Below, piece by piece: positions 34,525 to 44,103 of a stretch of 64,000 nucleotides of DNA. Under the pieces are notes generated by a model that searched no databases, was not told the DNA's origin, and worked only from the letters and a program-made list of their open reading frames with translations. How positions within the stretch are numbered: the stretch's first letter is position 1; each line of letters begins with the position of its first letter. Where the stretch lies: the NCBI GenBank assembly GCA_944391115.1, contig CALXSJ010000002.1:186001-250000 (forward strand), read 5' to 3'. Position numbers and translations under genes: made by a program. Source of the DNA: an uncultured Victivallales bacterium (GTDB lineage Bacteria > Verrucomicrobiota > Lentisphaeria > Victivallales > UBA1829).

Positions 34525-35604
34525 TCAGAAGGAAACCGTCCGCGGCATCGGAGCCGGACGGCTGCAGGTGGTCTCAAGCTCGATGAAACGCTTTTCCGCG
34601 CAGGAGCGTTCCATGGCGCAGAGGATTTCCAGCACGTGCATGGCGAATGTCGCGGAACACCGCGGCTCTCTGCCGTGCTCAATGGCGTCCGCCAGTTCGG
34701 CAATCCCGAGTCCGCGGGTGATCGTTCCGTAACCGTAAGGCGAGATTTTTTCCTCCCACTGCGGCGCATTCTCCGTAAAGGTGAATACGCTTTTCCCGAA
34801 TCCGGAAGGTTCCGGCAGACGGAGCGTGCCACGGGAGCCGTAAAGCTCGATTCTCGGATTGGAATGGGCGCGGACATCAAAACTGGTGTTCAGCGTGACA
34901 ACCGCGCCGCAGGCGAATTCGACAATTCCCTGCAGATGCGTGTCTACCTCGACGGGGAAGCGTTTCCCTTTGCTTTTTCCCGCAATGCAGATCCGTTCGG
35001 AATCCAGACGCCCGCCCATGCATCCCACCCGGACGGCCGGACCGAGAATGCTGCAGAGCGCGGAAAAGTAATAGGCCCCCATGTCCATGAGCGGCCCCCC
35101 TCCCTTGCGGAAGAAAAAGTCGATGTTCGGATGGTCCGAAACGAATCCCACGCAGTTCATGATGGAAGCCGTTCCGCCGAAGAATCTGCCGAACACTCCC
35201 TGATCCGTCAGCTCGCGCGCATACTGCTGGGAGGCTCCGAGAAAGGAATCCGGCGCGGAGGCCGCATACAGACCGCATTCTCCGGCTTTGCGGAACACTT
35301 TCTTCGCATCCTCCATTGTAAGGGCGAACACTTTTTCGCAATACACATGTTTCCCCGCCTCCAGCGCACGCAGGTTCAAGGCCGTGTGAGCCTGCGGCGG
35401 AGTCAGGTTCAAAATGATTGCCAGTTCGGGATCCGCGAAAAGTTCATCCAGGGAAACGGCGGTCAGATGAAACTGCTCCGCCCGTTTCCGGGCGAGTTCC
35501 GGAACCAGATCGGCGCATTTCACGATCCTGAAGTTTCCGAACTGTTCCGAACAGGAGAGATACACCTCGCTGATCGCCCCGCATCCAACCAGACCGACCT
35601 TCAT
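34525..35604 (-). CDS. Gfo/Idh/MocA family oxidoreductase
   Basis: A 359-aa NAD(P)-dependent dehydrogenase. Rossmann motif VGLVGCGAISEVY, then GKHVYCEKVFALT, where the usual EKP reads EKV (the lysine is kept), and GGPLMDMGAYYFSALCSILG in the C-terminal domain. The long frame open on the other strand (about 790 codons across this and the next gene) is Arg/His-rich and not credible. The start is at 35604, 3 bases after the stop of the upstream oxidoreductase, so the two form an operon controlled from the divergent region at 36907-36957. Confidence 0.92.
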   Translation of the reverse strand: MKVGLVGCGAISEVYLSCSEQFGNFRIVKCADLVPELARKRAEQFHLTAVSLDELFADPELAIILNLTPPQAHTALNLRALEAGKHVYCEKVFALTMEDAKKVFRKAGECGLYAASAPDSFLGASQQYARELTDQGVFGRFFGGTASIMNCVGFVSDHPNIDFFFRKGGGPLMDMGAYYFSALCSILGPAVRVGCMGGRLDSERICIAGKSKGKRFPVEVDTHLQGIVEFACGAVVTLNTSFDVRAHSNPRIELYGSRGTLRLPEPSGFGKSVFTFTENAPQWEEKISPYGYGTITRGLGIAELADAIEHGREPRCSATFAMHVLEILCAMERSCAEKRFIELETTCSRPAPMPRTVSF

Positions 35605-35607
35605 CGC

Positions 35608-36825
35608 TTATTTCCCTCCGTTCAGAATGTCCTTCAGATCATCGGGCACAATTTCCGCAAGCGGAACAAAACGGCCCGCTTTCGCGCTTTCCATGGCCGC
35701 CAGTCCGAGCGCCTCCGCCAGAAAAGCCTGGGCGACGGTGGTGTAAGGCTGTGTTTCCGCTCCGGTCATCAGAGAATGGAAATGCCGCGCGAGATAAGGT
35801 CCTCCGTTGTAATGGATTTTCCCGAAGTAATGGTATTTGCGGATGTCGGTCTTTCCTTCCAGATTCCGCGGGTAATAATGGATGACCCCCTGGAAATCGG
35901 GCGCGGCTGCCATTTCGATGAAGAGCGCCCCTTCCGTTCCGATGATTTCATAGGTCCGGGAACGGCCGGACTGGCGGGAGAAATAATTGTGGGAATAAGA
36001 ACCGAAAATCCCGCCGGAACACTGAATCAGGCAGCTCTCATTGTCGGGAACGTCCACCTCCTTTGCAAAAACGCAGAGGTCGTTGGTCACGTCGATGTCC
36101 TTGAAGTTGTCGGCGGCACTCCGGTGCGACAGATTCGCCGAGCTGCATTTCAGGATGTCCGGGCAGCCGGAGCAGCAGAGATCGTCCGGACGCGTTCCGC
36201 CGTACAGCTGTCTCCGCGAAATCATGACGACGCTTTCCGGCATCGCTCCGGTCAGGAAGAGCGCCACATCGAGGTCGTGCGTCGCCTTTTCAATCATATG
36301 CCCTCCGCCTTTCGCGATCGAACGGCGGAAGGTGTGGTACATCGCTCCGGCGTCCATCCGCTGGGTGAACTCGAACGAGCAGACCTTTCCGATTTTGCCC
36401 TCTTCGATCATGCGTTTCGCCTCCTGCATGATCGGAGCATACCGCATGACATGGTCCACGAGAATGATTCCCTTGTGTTCCCGGGCGAAACGGACAATCC
36501 GGACAATGTTTTCCAGCGTCGTGTCAAGCGGTTTCTCCAGCAGGATCGGATTGGAGAAATCCTTCAGCTCCCTGAGATTTTCATAGTGCATGAAATTCGG
36601 AGACGCGATCAGAATGCCGTCCGGCTTCGCCTGTTCCAGCAGTTCGGCGATAGTCTTGAAGCGGGGAACCTGGAACTGATTCCATTCGCAGCCCTGCTGA
36701 TACTTCAGATCATCGGGTTCCACCACGCCCGCGACTGAGATCATGCCGCATGTGGCCTCCCGGAATTCCAGCGCGTGGCGCTTGCCCATCTCTCCGAAAC
36801 CGATGATTCCGATCCGTTTTTCCAT
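35608..36825 (-). CDS. Gfo/Idh/MocA family oxidoreductase with Cys-rich insertion
   Basis: A 405-aa dehydrogenase. Rossmann motif RIGIIGFGEMGKRH, then PILLEKPLDTT, and MIEKATHDLDVALFLTG with the family histidine-aspartate pair. An insertion around residues 216-228 reads LCCSGCPDILKCS, placing four cysteines (217, 218, 221, 227) close enough to bind a metal or Fe-S cluster, which is unusual for the family. AGGAG stands 9 bases before the ATG at 36825; in-frame codons further upstream overlap the promoter. The pair of dehydrogenases next to an AraC gene suggests uptake and oxidation-epimerisation of a particular sugar or cyclitol. Confidence 0.92.
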   Translation of the reverse strand: MEKRIGIIGFGEMGKRHALEFREATCGMISVAGVVEPDDLKYQQGCEWNQFQVPRFKTIAELLEQAKPDGILIASPNFMHYENLRELKDFSNPILLEKPLDTTLENIVRIVRFAREHKGIILVDHVMRYAPIMQEAKRMIEEGKIGKVCSFEFTQRMDAGAMYHTFRRSIAKGGGHMIEKATHDLDVALFLTGAMPESVVMISRRQLYGGTRPDDLCCSGCPDILKCSSANLSHRSAADNFKDIDVTNDLCVFAKEVDVPDNESCLIQCSGGIFGSYSHNYFSRQSGRSRTYEIIGTEGALFIEMAAAPDFQGVIHYYPRNLEGKTDIRKYHYFGKIHYNGGPYLARHFHSLMTGAETQPYTTVAQAFLAEALGLAAMESAKAGRFVPLAEIVPDDLKDILNGGK

Positions 36826-36906
36826 GGCTTTCATCTCCTGTTGTTTGCCGGCACTCGAGTCCCGTTCACGGTTCAGCGCGTCAGGTCGTGCCGCTCTTTT
36901 TTTCAT

Positions 36907-36935
36907 ATTATACTTGATTCCGCTGGAAAACACAA
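36907..36935 (-). promoter_or_regulatory. promoter of the two-gene oxidoreductase operon
   Basis: On the minus strand TTGTGT (36935-36930) and a perfect TATAAT (36912-36907) are 17 bases apart. The palindrome at 36934-36957 touches its -35 element from upstream, a place suited to an activator. Confidence 0.65.
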
Positions 36936-36941
36936 TATATT
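36914..36941 (+). promoter_or_regulatory. promoter of the divergent AraC gene
   Basis: TTGATT (36914-36919) and TATATT (36936-36941) are 16 bases apart. The -10 element lies inside the palindrome, so protein bound there would block this promoter. Confidence 0.5.
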
Positions 36942-36957
36942 CCATTTGGAGTATATT
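36934..36957. promoter_or_regulatory. palindromic operator between divergent promoters
   Basis: AATATATTCC-ATTT-GGAGTATATT is a 10-4-10 inverted repeat with one mismatch. It overlaps the -10 of the plus promoter and the edge of the -35 of the minus promoter, a layout for self-repression plus activation by the AraC protein encoded at 36977. Confidence 0.6.
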
Positions 36958-36976
36958 GACAAAATATTGGATAAAA

Positions 36977-37867
36977 ATGCCAAAAAATAGAACAGAAAAC
37001 AATCCCTTCCGCCATATCCGGACGGAAGGAACGCATTATGCCGAGGAGATCCGGCTGGAAAGCTGGCGTCTTGCCCGGCCCGTCCGCGGCCTGCTGCATC
37101 TTTTCGGCTGCGGGGAGTCCGTCTTCCGGCCCGGCGCGGAAATCCCGATCGAACACCCCTACTGGGCGGTTCAGTGGATTACCGAAGGCGGCGGTGTCCT
37201 GCATTGCGGCGGCGGGCGGTTCCGCCTCAGGAAAGGAGATGTTTTTCTGGCATCTCCGGATTCGCCTTACACGTTCCGGCTCTCCCAGAAGGATTTCCTG
37301 AAAAAGAAATATCTGCTTTTTGACCACGGCCCGCTGATGTCCCTTGTCGGGAATCAGGAGGCGCTGCGCAGGCAGGATATCCTGCATCCGGCGGAACAGG
37401 AGCGGATCGCCGGGATTTTCGACAGGATCCAGCAGACGGTTTCCGTCCGCACGCCCTGTCAGAGCGTCGAGCTTTCCAATCTCGGCTACGCCCTGTTTGC
37501 AGAACTGGCATCGCAGATGGGGCGGGACGGGAAAAAAGGAGAATTCGAAATGATTCTGGAGGAGATCATGAGTCATCTCGGCGCCGGTTATTCCCTGGAT
37601 TCCCTTGCCGGACAGTTTCATGTGGGGAAACGGACCTTGAACCGGCTTTTCCGGAAATACGTGAACTGCACGCCTGTGCAGTATCTGATCCGGATGCGTC
37701 TGGAATACGCCGCGCAGCTTCTTTCCCTCAATACGCATGACATACAGTCCGTCGCGGAGGAGTGCGGCTATCGCGACGCCGCTTTTTTTTCCCGGGAATT
37801 CAAGCGCCGCTACGGTGTTTCCCCCCGGGATTTCCACAGGAAACAGCTGCATGCCGGGGGAAAGTGA
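36977..37867 (+). CDS. AraC family transcriptional regulator
   Basis: A 296-aa regulator. The N-terminal part resembles a cupin sensing domain (GGRFRLRKGDVFLASPDSPY). The C-terminal part has two HTH units (YSLDSLAGQFHVGKRTLNRL, HDIQSVAEECGYRDAAFFSR) ending FKRRYGVSPRDFHR. The ATG at 36977 starts only 19 bases after the operator palindrome and has only a weak ribosome site (TTGGA). It is divergent from two Gfo/Idh/MocA genes, its likely targets. Confidence 0.9.
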   Translation: MPKNRTENNPFRHIRTEGTHYAEEIRLESWRLARPVRGLLHLFGCGESVFRPGAEIPIEHPYWAVQWITEGGGVLHCGGGRFRLRKGDVFLASPDSPYTFRLSQKDFLKKKYLLFDHGPLMSLVGNQEALRRQDILHPAEQERIAGIFDRIQQTVSVRTPCQSVELSNLGYALFAELASQMGRDGKKGEFEMILEEIMSHLGAGYSLDSLAGQFHVGKRTLNRLFRKYVNCTPVQYLIRMRLEYAAQLLSLNTHDIQSVAEECGYRDAAFFSREFKRRYGVSPRDFHRKQLHAGGK

Positions 37868-37909
37868 AATGCAGATGCGGGGAGGGAATTTTTTCCCGGA
37901 AAAAGCGGC

Positions 37910-38599
37910 TCAGCCTTCCGGCGGCGGTTCGGCACGGAGCATTCCGTCTTTCAGTTCGACGGTCCGGTCGGCAAGGCCTGCCACGAATTTATCATGCGTG
38001 ACCATGAGGATTGTCACGCCGGCGTTTGCGTGCAGTTCCTGAAAGATGTCGAGAATGCCCTGTCCCGTCACGGAATCCAGATTCCCGGTCGGTTCATCGG
38101 CCAGGAGCAGTTCCGGCGCATTCATCAGGGAACGGGCGATTGCGGCCCGCTGCTGTTCGCCGCCGGACAGTTCGCCGGCACGGTGTTTCAGACGGTGCGC
38201 AAGTCCGACTCTTTCCAGCAGAGCGCACGCTTTTTCCCGCGCCTCTTTTTTCGTCATGCCGTCCAGCATGGCGGGGAGCATCACATTCTCGCAGATGCTG
38301 AGTTCGGGAAGCATGTGGTATGCCTGAAAGACAAATCCGATTTTCCTGCGGCGGAACGCCACGGTCTCCCGGGAGGAGAGCGCCAGAACGTCCGCGCCGC
38401 CGATGGAAAGCGTTCCCGCGTCGGGCCGCGAGATGGTGCCCAGAATGTCCAGCAGCGTCGTTTTCCCGCTTCCGGACGATCCGAGAAGCGCGACCCATTC
38501 ACCCCGTTCCGCGGAAAGCGAAACGCTTTTGAGCACTTCCACTTTCTGCGAACTGATTTTGAATGATTTCGAGATGTTTTCCGCATTCAGGTAAAGCAT
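37910..38599 (-). CDS. lolD: LolD-type lipoprotein-release ABC ATPase
   Basis: A 229-aa ATP-binding subunit. Walker [10 protein letters not shown], signature [15 protein letters not shown], Walker [14 protein letters not shown] and the switch histidine in VTHD are intact. The Q-loop region reads [21 protein letters not shown], typical of the LolD/MacB group. GGGAG precedes the ATG at 38599; an earlier ATG at 38626 overlaps lolC. With the permease encoded just upstream it would extract lipoproteins from the inner membrane. Confidence 0.88.
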   Translation of the reverse strand: MLYLNAENISKSFKISSQKVEVLKSVSLSAERGEWVALLGSSGSGKTTLLDILGTISRPDAGTLSIGGADVLALSSRETVAFRRRKIGFVFQAYHMLPELSICENVMLPAMLDGMTKKEAREKACALLERVGLAHRLKHRAGELSGGEQQRAAIARSLMNAPELLLADEPTGNLDSVTGQGILDIFQELHANAGVTILMVTHDKFVAGLADRTVELKDGMLRAEPPPEG

Positions 38600-38618
38600 G
38601 GTTCCAGTCTCCCGTGTC

Positions 38619-39902
38619 TCATTCATAGCGCAGAGCCTTCGAGGGGTCCAGTTTTGCGGCGCGCAGCGCGGGAATCACGCCGCCGAACGTGCACAGAAGG
38701 ACGGAAATCAGTCCGATCCACAGAAGATCCGTGGCAATGATCCGCGCGGGCAGCTCATCAAACAGGTAAATCTCCTGTGGGAAAATCTCCTGTCCGGTCA
38801 GAAAGCGCAGCGCGCGCAGAATGCTCATGCGGTAGATCACCACCAGTGTTCCCAGCACGATTCCCGATGCGGTGCCGATCACGCCGACGTAGAAACCCTG
38901 AAGGATGAAGATGCGCATGACCGTTCCGGAAGTTGCGCCCATCGCCTTCAGGAGCCCGATCTCGCGCGTCTTCTGAATCACCTGCGTAATCAGCGTGTTC
39001 GTGATGCTGAACGCCGCGACCAGCACGATGAACACCAGCAGGAAGAACTGCATGTTCTTTTCCACCGCCAGCACCCCCAGGATCCTGCCGTTGATCTCCT
39101 TCCACGATTCGATGAAATAGAGGGGCGCGGTTTCCTTCAGGCTTTTCCGCATGGCCGACATGAATCTGTCCATATGGAACGGATCGTCCGTCCAGACGTA
39201 GATCGCGGTCGCCGTTCCCCAGTCGAGTCCAAAGAGTTCATCCGCGTCGTCCAGGTTCATGAACAGGAAATCGCGGTCGAAATCGTACTTGCGGAAATTG
39301 GAAATTCCGGTGATCCGGAATTCCGAAGGCAGATAGAGTTCGGAATTTTTCGCCAGTTCGATTTTGCCGTCCTTGTTCCGTCTGAAGAGTTTTGCGATGT
39401 TCGTCGAGGAGTGGATCAGGATCCGGTCTCCTACGTTCAGCCCGAGTTCGCGCGCGATGACGTAGCTGACGATCACCTCGCCGCGTTTCAGAGAGTATTT
39501 CCCCGCAAACACGACATCGTCCAGACGCAGGCGGTTCGTCGTGCGCGCCGGGTCAAACCCGATGACGGCCTTCGGCACGAACGTGTCGTTCTTCTGGAGC
39601 AGCACGGGCGCGATGACGGTCGGCAGAGCCTCGCCGCCCGCCTTCTCGACCATCGCCGCAATCCGGTCCGGATCGTCGATCACCATCGTGCGGAATTTCG
39701 GACGGATCTGCGCATGGGAGGTCGTATCGAGCAGTTTGTCCCGCATCTTGTCGGAGAATCCGCTCATCACCGCGAGAACGACGATCAGCACCGCGACGCC
39801 GAGCGCCACGCCGATCACGGAGATCAGCGTGATGACCGAAACCGCGCTGCGCTTCGGTTTGAAATATTTCCACGAGAGAAAAAATTCTGTTCTGATATCC
39901 AT
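38619..39902 (-). CDS. lolC: LolC/LolE-type lipoprotein-release permease
   Basis: A 427-aa MacB/FtsX-like permease with the usual plan: an N-terminal membrane segment (VITLISVIGVALGVAVLIVV), a large periplasmic domain, and three C-terminal segments including TREIGLLKAMGATSGTVMRI, the loop that contacts the ATPase. A single permease suggests a LolC-type homodimer (LolF-like) rather than separate LolC and LolE. The start at 39902 is the Met directly before the conserved RTEFFLSWKYFKPKR; a Met 21 codons upstream is possible. Confidence 0.88.
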   Translation of the reverse strand: MDIRTEFFLSWKYFKPKRSAVSVITLISVIGVALGVAVLIVVLAVMSGFSDKMRDKLLDTTSHAQIRPKFRTMVIDDPDRIAAMVEKAGGEALPTVIAPVLLQKNDTFVPKAVIGFDPARTTNRLRLDDVVFAGKYSLKRGEVIVSYVIARELGLNVGDRILIHSSTNIAKLFRRNKDGKIELAKNSELYLPSEFRITGISNFRKYDFDRDFLFMNLDDADELFGLDWGTATAIYVWTDDPFHMDRFMSAMRKSLKETAPLYFIESWKEINGRILGVLAVEKNMQFFLLVFIVLVAAFSITNTLITQVIQKTREIGLLKAMGATSGTVMRIFILQGFYVGVIGTASGIVLGTLVVIYRMSILRALRFLTGQEIFPQEIYLFDELPARIIATDLLWIGLISVLLCTFGGVIPALRAAKLDPSKALRYE

Positions 39903-40046
39903 TTCTTCTGAAACCTTGTTTCTGAATCCGGGTAAGGTATCACCCGTTTTGCGTTTTTTCATCCCCGGAACCCTGTATTTTCCGGAAAAAAGCGTGTATA
40001 TTACAGGAAAAAAAGCGGCTTGCCGCGGGATGATGCGGGAAATCCA

Positions 40047-42293
40047 ATGAGAAAAAATCAGCTTTCGGAAATTGAACTGCTTGCTCCGGCGGGAAATATG
40101 GCAAGCGCGCTTGCCGCGTTCGACGCGGGCGCGGACGCCGTGTACTGCGGACTGAAACAGTTCAATGCCAGGGAACGTTCCGAAAATTTCACGGCGCGCG
40201 AAATGGCGAAACTCATTGAACATGCGCACCGGAACGGGAAACGCGTCCATGTGACCTTCAATACCCTTGTCAGGGAGTCCGAACTCCTTTCCGCGGCGGA
40301 ATCGCTTGCCGTGCTGACGGATCTGCGCCCGGACGCCGTCATCGTGCAGGACATCGGCATTGTGTCCGTCATCCGGGATTTCTTCCCGGATCTTGTGATC
40401 CATGCTTCGACGCAGATGGGAATTCACAATTCCGCCGGACTGGAAAGCGCGTGCGCCATGGGCGTGAAGCGGGTGATTCTGGAACGGCAGGTCACGCTCG
40501 GGGAAATCAGCGCGATGACCGGAAACGGAACGCGTCTTCCTCTGGAACTGGAAGTCTTTGTGCACGGCGCGCTCTGCTGCTGTCTTTCGGGCTCCTGCCT
40601 GTTCTCCTCATGGCTCGGCGGATGGAGCGGCAACCGCGGCAAGTGCAAGCAGCCTTGCCGGCGGCGTTATTTCCGTGCGGAGGATCCGGCAGAAAAACAG
40701 GGCGCGTTTCTGTTTTCCCCCGACGATCTCTGCGCCGTCGATCTTCTGGAGGAGTTCCGGAAAGCGGGCGTCTGCTCCTTCAAGATCGAAGGCAGACTCC
40801 GCCGCGCCGACTATGTCTCGCGGACCGTCGCCGCCTACCGCCGCGTCATGGACGCTTCTCCCGAACACCGTGCCGAGGCGCGGAAGGAGGCGAAGGAGAT
40901 TCTGCGCGGAGCTTATACACGGAAACTCTCCCTCGGCTTTTATACTGCGGATTCGGCGGAAAATCTGGTCCGGCGCGACGCGGTCGGACCTTCCGGGCTG
41001 TACTGCGGCAGAGTCGTGTCCGCGCGTCCGGACGGATTTTCCGCACTCCTGACAAAACGTCTGCATGTCGGCGATACCATCCGCGTCCAGGCGCTTTCCG
41101 ACTCCGGCGACGGCACCACCCTTTCCGTTCTGCGCCTTCTTGCCGGCGGAAAACCTGTGATGAAGGCGCTTCCCGGGGAAACCTGTTTCATCGGCACGGA
41201 GAAACCGGTACCGAAGGATGCGCTGCTCTACAAAACCGGAGAGTCCTCTTCCGATTATGCGAAACGCATTGCCGCGCTTCCCGAACCCCGGATTCCTCTG
41301 GATCTGGAAATTGCAGTGTCACGCGGTATTTTTTCCGTCACCGTCAGGAATCTCGCGCGGGAGATGCACTGGGAGACGCCTGCTGCATTTTCCGAGGCGC
41401 TGAAGAATCCGCTGCAATGCGAAACGCTCCGGGAGGAGTTTTCCGCGCGCGTTTCGGAACGCTTTTCCCTCGGCGAATGCCGTGTGCGCATTGCGGAAAA
41501 TCCTTTTGTTCCCGCCGGGGAACTCAAGAAGATCCGCCGCGCCTTCTGGCAGTGGGCGGATGCCGCCGTGACCCGGGAAAACGCCGTGTGGAAGGGGAAA
41601 GACGCGCTGGAGAAGTTGATCCGCTTTTACCGTTCGCGGAATCCGGGACACCCGCCGCTTTTCCCGGACTGCGCCGCGCTCGGAAAAAACATGCACGGCT
41701 CCTTTGCGCCCGCGGCGGCGCGGGAGCTTGCTGATGTGGAGTCTTCCTCCGAGGAGGTGATCCTGCCATCCTTTGTCCCGGAAGGCGGGCTGGACTCCCT
41801 GCGCGCGTCAATCAGGGAAAGGATTCTGCAAGGCAGCCGGGTCTTCCGCATCACATCGCTCTTTCAGTTCGCGCTGCTGAGGGAGTCCGGCGTCACCCTC
41901 CGGACAACCTTCCCGTTCCCCGCTGCGAACTCCTTTGCCGTTCTGGAATGCAGGCGTCTCGGCGCTTCCGGCGTGCAGGCATGGATTGAGCTCGGGGCCG
42001 GGGACCTGCGCGATTTGAGCCGTCATGCGGCGCTTCCGCTGGAGCTGTATGCATACGGGCGGCCTCCGTTGTTTGCCACACGCGCCTTTCTGCATGCGGC
42101 AGGTGGAATCGCGGATGTCCGGGACAACCGCTTTACCCTGCGGAAGAACGGCGTCCTGACCGTGATTCTGCCGGAACGCCCGATGAGGATCGAAGAGGAG
42201 ATTGCGTCATATTCGCATTTCATCGACCTGCGGCATGCCCGGGCGGATGAAACGGAGACTTCCGAATTCAATTTCCGGCGGGGGCTTTCCTGA
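40047..42293 (+). CDS. peptidase U32 family protein (RlhA-like, with DUF3656-type region)
   Basis: A 748-aa protein with an N-terminal TIM-barrel-like U32 domain: IELLAPAGNMASALAAFDAG, AVYCGLKQFNAR, VILERQVTLGEI and the signature LELEVFVHGALCCCLSGSC. Cysteines near residues 177, 184, 200 and 204 match the Fe-S site of U32 proteins. Members with this long C-terminal part include RlhA, which hydroxylates 23S rRNA C2501, and related tRNA hydroxylases; protease activity is only historical. It is divergent from lolC; TATATT at 39997-40002 may be its -10 element. Confidence 0.85.
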   Translation: MRKNQLSEIELLAPAGNMASALAAFDAGADAVYCGLKQFNARERSENFTAREMAKLIEHAHRNGKRVHVTFNTLVRESELLSAAESLAVLTDLRPDAVIVQDIGIVSVIRDFFPDLVIHASTQMGIHNSAGLESACAMGVKRVILERQVTLGEISAMTGNGTRLPLELEVFVHGALCCCLSGSCLFSSWLGGWSGNRGKCKQPCRRRYFRAEDPAEKQGAFLFSPDDLCAVDLLEEFRKAGVCSFKIEGRLRRADYVSRTVAAYRRVMDASPEHRAEARKEAKEILRGAYTRKLSLGFYTADSAENLVRRDAVGPSGLYCGRVVSARPDGFSALLTKRLHVGDTIRVQALSDSGDGTTLSVLRLLAGGKPVMKALPGETCFIGTEKPVPKDALLYKTGESSSDYAKRIAALPEPRIPLDLEIAVSRGIFSVTVRNLAREMHWETPAAFSEALKNPLQCETLREEFSARVSERFSLGECRVRIAENPFVPAGELKKIRRAFWQWADAAVTRENAVWKGKDALEKLIRFYRSRNPGHPPLFPDCAALGKNMHGSFAPAAARELADVESSSEEVILPSFVPEGGLDSLRASIRERILQGSRVFRITSLFQFALLRESGVTLRTTFPFPAANSFAVLECRRLGASGVQAWIELGAGDLRDLSRHAALPLELYAYGRPPLFATRAFLHAAGGIADVRDNRFTLRKNGVLTVILPERPMRIEEEIASYSHFIDLRHARADETETSEFNFRRGLS

Positions 42294-42309
42294 AACACGT
42301 TTCCGCTTT

Positions 42310-44100
42310 TCAGCTGTTTTCCCGGCAGTTCAGCGGGAACTGAATGTAAAAATCGCTTCCCTTTCCCGGTTCGCTGACAACGCCGGCTTTTCCGCCGTGG
42401 AAGAGCGCCACGTGTTTGACGATTGCCAGCCCGAGTCCGGTTCCGCCGAGCTTGCGGCTCCGGGCTTTGTCCACGCGGTAGAACCGTTCGAAAACGCGTT
42501 CCTGATGTTCCTTTGCAATGCCGATTCCATGATCCTCCACGTCGATCCGCGCAAGAGCGCCGTCCAGACATCGCAGGGAAATTTTCACTTCGGAATTTTC
42601 GCCGCTGTATTTGACGGCGTTGTCGATCAGATTGACAACCGCCTGTTCCAGCAGCCGCGCATCGGCGTGCGCCGTCACGCTGCCGGTGATCTCAAGATTG
42701 AGACGGATGTTTTTCTCCTCTGCGCGCGGGCGGCAGAGTTCGACCGCTTCGCGGAGCACGCCCTCGATGGAGAGTTCCGGCATTTCTCCTTCCGAACTCA
42801 GGCGCTTGTGCTCCAGATTGGAGAGACTCAGAATATCCTGGACAAGCGCATTCAGACGGGTCGCCTGCTGCGTGATGATTTTCAGGAAACGCGCCTGCGC
42901 CTCCTGATCGCCGCGGGCGTTTTCCAGCGTTTCGACGGCGGCGACAATGGAGGTGAGCGGCGTTTTGATCTCGTGCGAGACATCGGCGATGAAGTCGCGC
43001 CGGAACTCCTCGAGTTTCCGGATCACGGTAATGTCGGTCAGCACCAGAAGCACGCCGGGGCGGCGTTTCTCCCCGAGATTCAAACGGCCCGCGCGTGCAA
43101 TGAAACTGCGCGGTCCGTCCGGCATGTTCAGCGTCAGTTCGGCCTCGCAGATGCTGTCGGAGCTCTTTGCCTCTTCGGTCAGGCGGATCAGTTCGCGGCT
43201 GCCTGTGACCGCGGCAAAGGAGAGTTCGTGCTCCCCGGTTCCGGTGAAGTGGAACATCGTTTCGGCGGCCCTGTTCCAGCGTTTGATGGTTCCGTTGCCC
43301 TTGACGAGGATGACACCTTCGGTCATGCTCGAAAGAATCGCGTCGCGTTCATTTTTTTCGCGGGTGATTTTGGAGAGTTTCGCCTTGAGTTCTTCGCTCA
43401 TCGAGTTCAGGGCGAGGGCAAGCGTGCGCACTTCGCCGTTTGACGGTATGGGGAGGCTTACGTCGTAATTCCCGTGTGCGACCTTTTCCGCCGCGCGCCG
43501 CAGTTCGTCCAGCGGATGCGTGACAAGCCGGAAGAGATAAAAGGCGAGTCCCGCCGCAGCCAGCGCGCCGATGACTCCCGCCAGCAGAATGGTCCGGAAC
43601 GCCTGTTTCAGCAGAACACCGAGCCGGGCGGATCCGACTGCCGTCCGGATGCAGTAGGTTTTCCCGTTGACGACGACCGGCATGGCATAATAGGACATGT
43701 CGGTTCCAAGCGTGCTGCTGTACCGGGTCGCTCCGGACGCGGTGCCCGCGAGCGCGGCGGCGATTTCCGGCCGTTCCAGGTGATTTTCCATGAAATGAGG
43801 ATCGTTTTCGGATTCCGCAAGAATTTTTCCTTTCTCGTCGATGACCGTCACGCGGATGTTCATCTGCTTTGCGGCGTCGGCGCAGTACGCGCGCAGTTTT
43901 TCATATTCGCCGCGCCGGATGTATTCCTTCACAAGATCGCGCATGAGGAAATCGCGTGCCGCAAGACCGGCGCGGACCGTTTCAAAGTATCCTTCTTCCA
44001 GATTGACCGCCTGGCGGTAGACCGCGAACAGCAGCAGCGCGACGGCGAGAAGGAGGAAAAGCGGGAGATAGATGAACAGTCTGACATTGAATGTTTTCAT
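42310..44100 (-). CDS. phoR: PhoR-like sensor histidine kinase
   Basis: A 596-aa membrane kinase. Membrane segments lie at about residues 8-28 and 170-193 and enclose a periplasmic sensor of about 140 residues. HAMP follows (about 193-245), then a PAS domain (about 250-360), the HisKA motif DVSHEIKTPLTS with His376, and the ATPase boxes NLIDNAVKYS, DHGIGIAKEH and GGTGLGLAIVKH. The architecture and the partner gene at 44104 (3-base gap) fit PhoR of the phosphate-starvation system. No pst transport genes are in the window, so the phosphate role rests on similarity and on the Pho-box-like site upstream. Confidence 0.85.
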   Translation of the reverse strand: MKTFNVRLFIYLPLFLLLAVALLLFAVYRQAVNLEEGYFETVRAGLAARDFLMRDLVKEYIRRGEYEKLRAYCADAAKQMNIRVTVIDEKGKILAESENDPHFMENHLERPEIAAALAGTASGATRYSSTLGTDMSYYAMPVVVNGKTYCIRTAVGSARLGVLLKQAFRTILLAGVIGALAAAGLAFYLFRLVTHPLDELRRAAEKVAHGNYDVSLPIPSNGEVRTLALALNSMSEELKAKLSKITREKNERDAILSSMTEGVILVKGNGTIKRWNRAAETMFHFTGTGEHELSFAAVTGSRELIRLTEEAKSSDSICEAELTLNMPDGPRSFIARAGRLNLGEKRRPGVLLVLTDITVIRKLEEFRRDFIADVSHEIKTPLTSIVAAVETLENARGDQEAQARFLKIITQQATRLNALVQDILSLSNLEHKRLSSEGEMPELSIEGVLREAVELCRPRAEEKNIRLNLEITGSVTAHADARLLEQAVVNLIDNAVKYSGENSEVKISLRCLDGALARIDVEDHGIGIAKEHQERVFERFYRVDKARSRKLGGTGLGLAIVKHVALFHGGKAGVVSEPGKGSDFYIQFPLNCRENS

Positions 44101-44103
44101 GCT

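Noticed and set aside
34369-36738. 789-codon plus-strand frame
   Set aside because: It is a shadow of two Gfo/Idh/MocA genes on the minus strand, a common effect in high-GC coding DNA.
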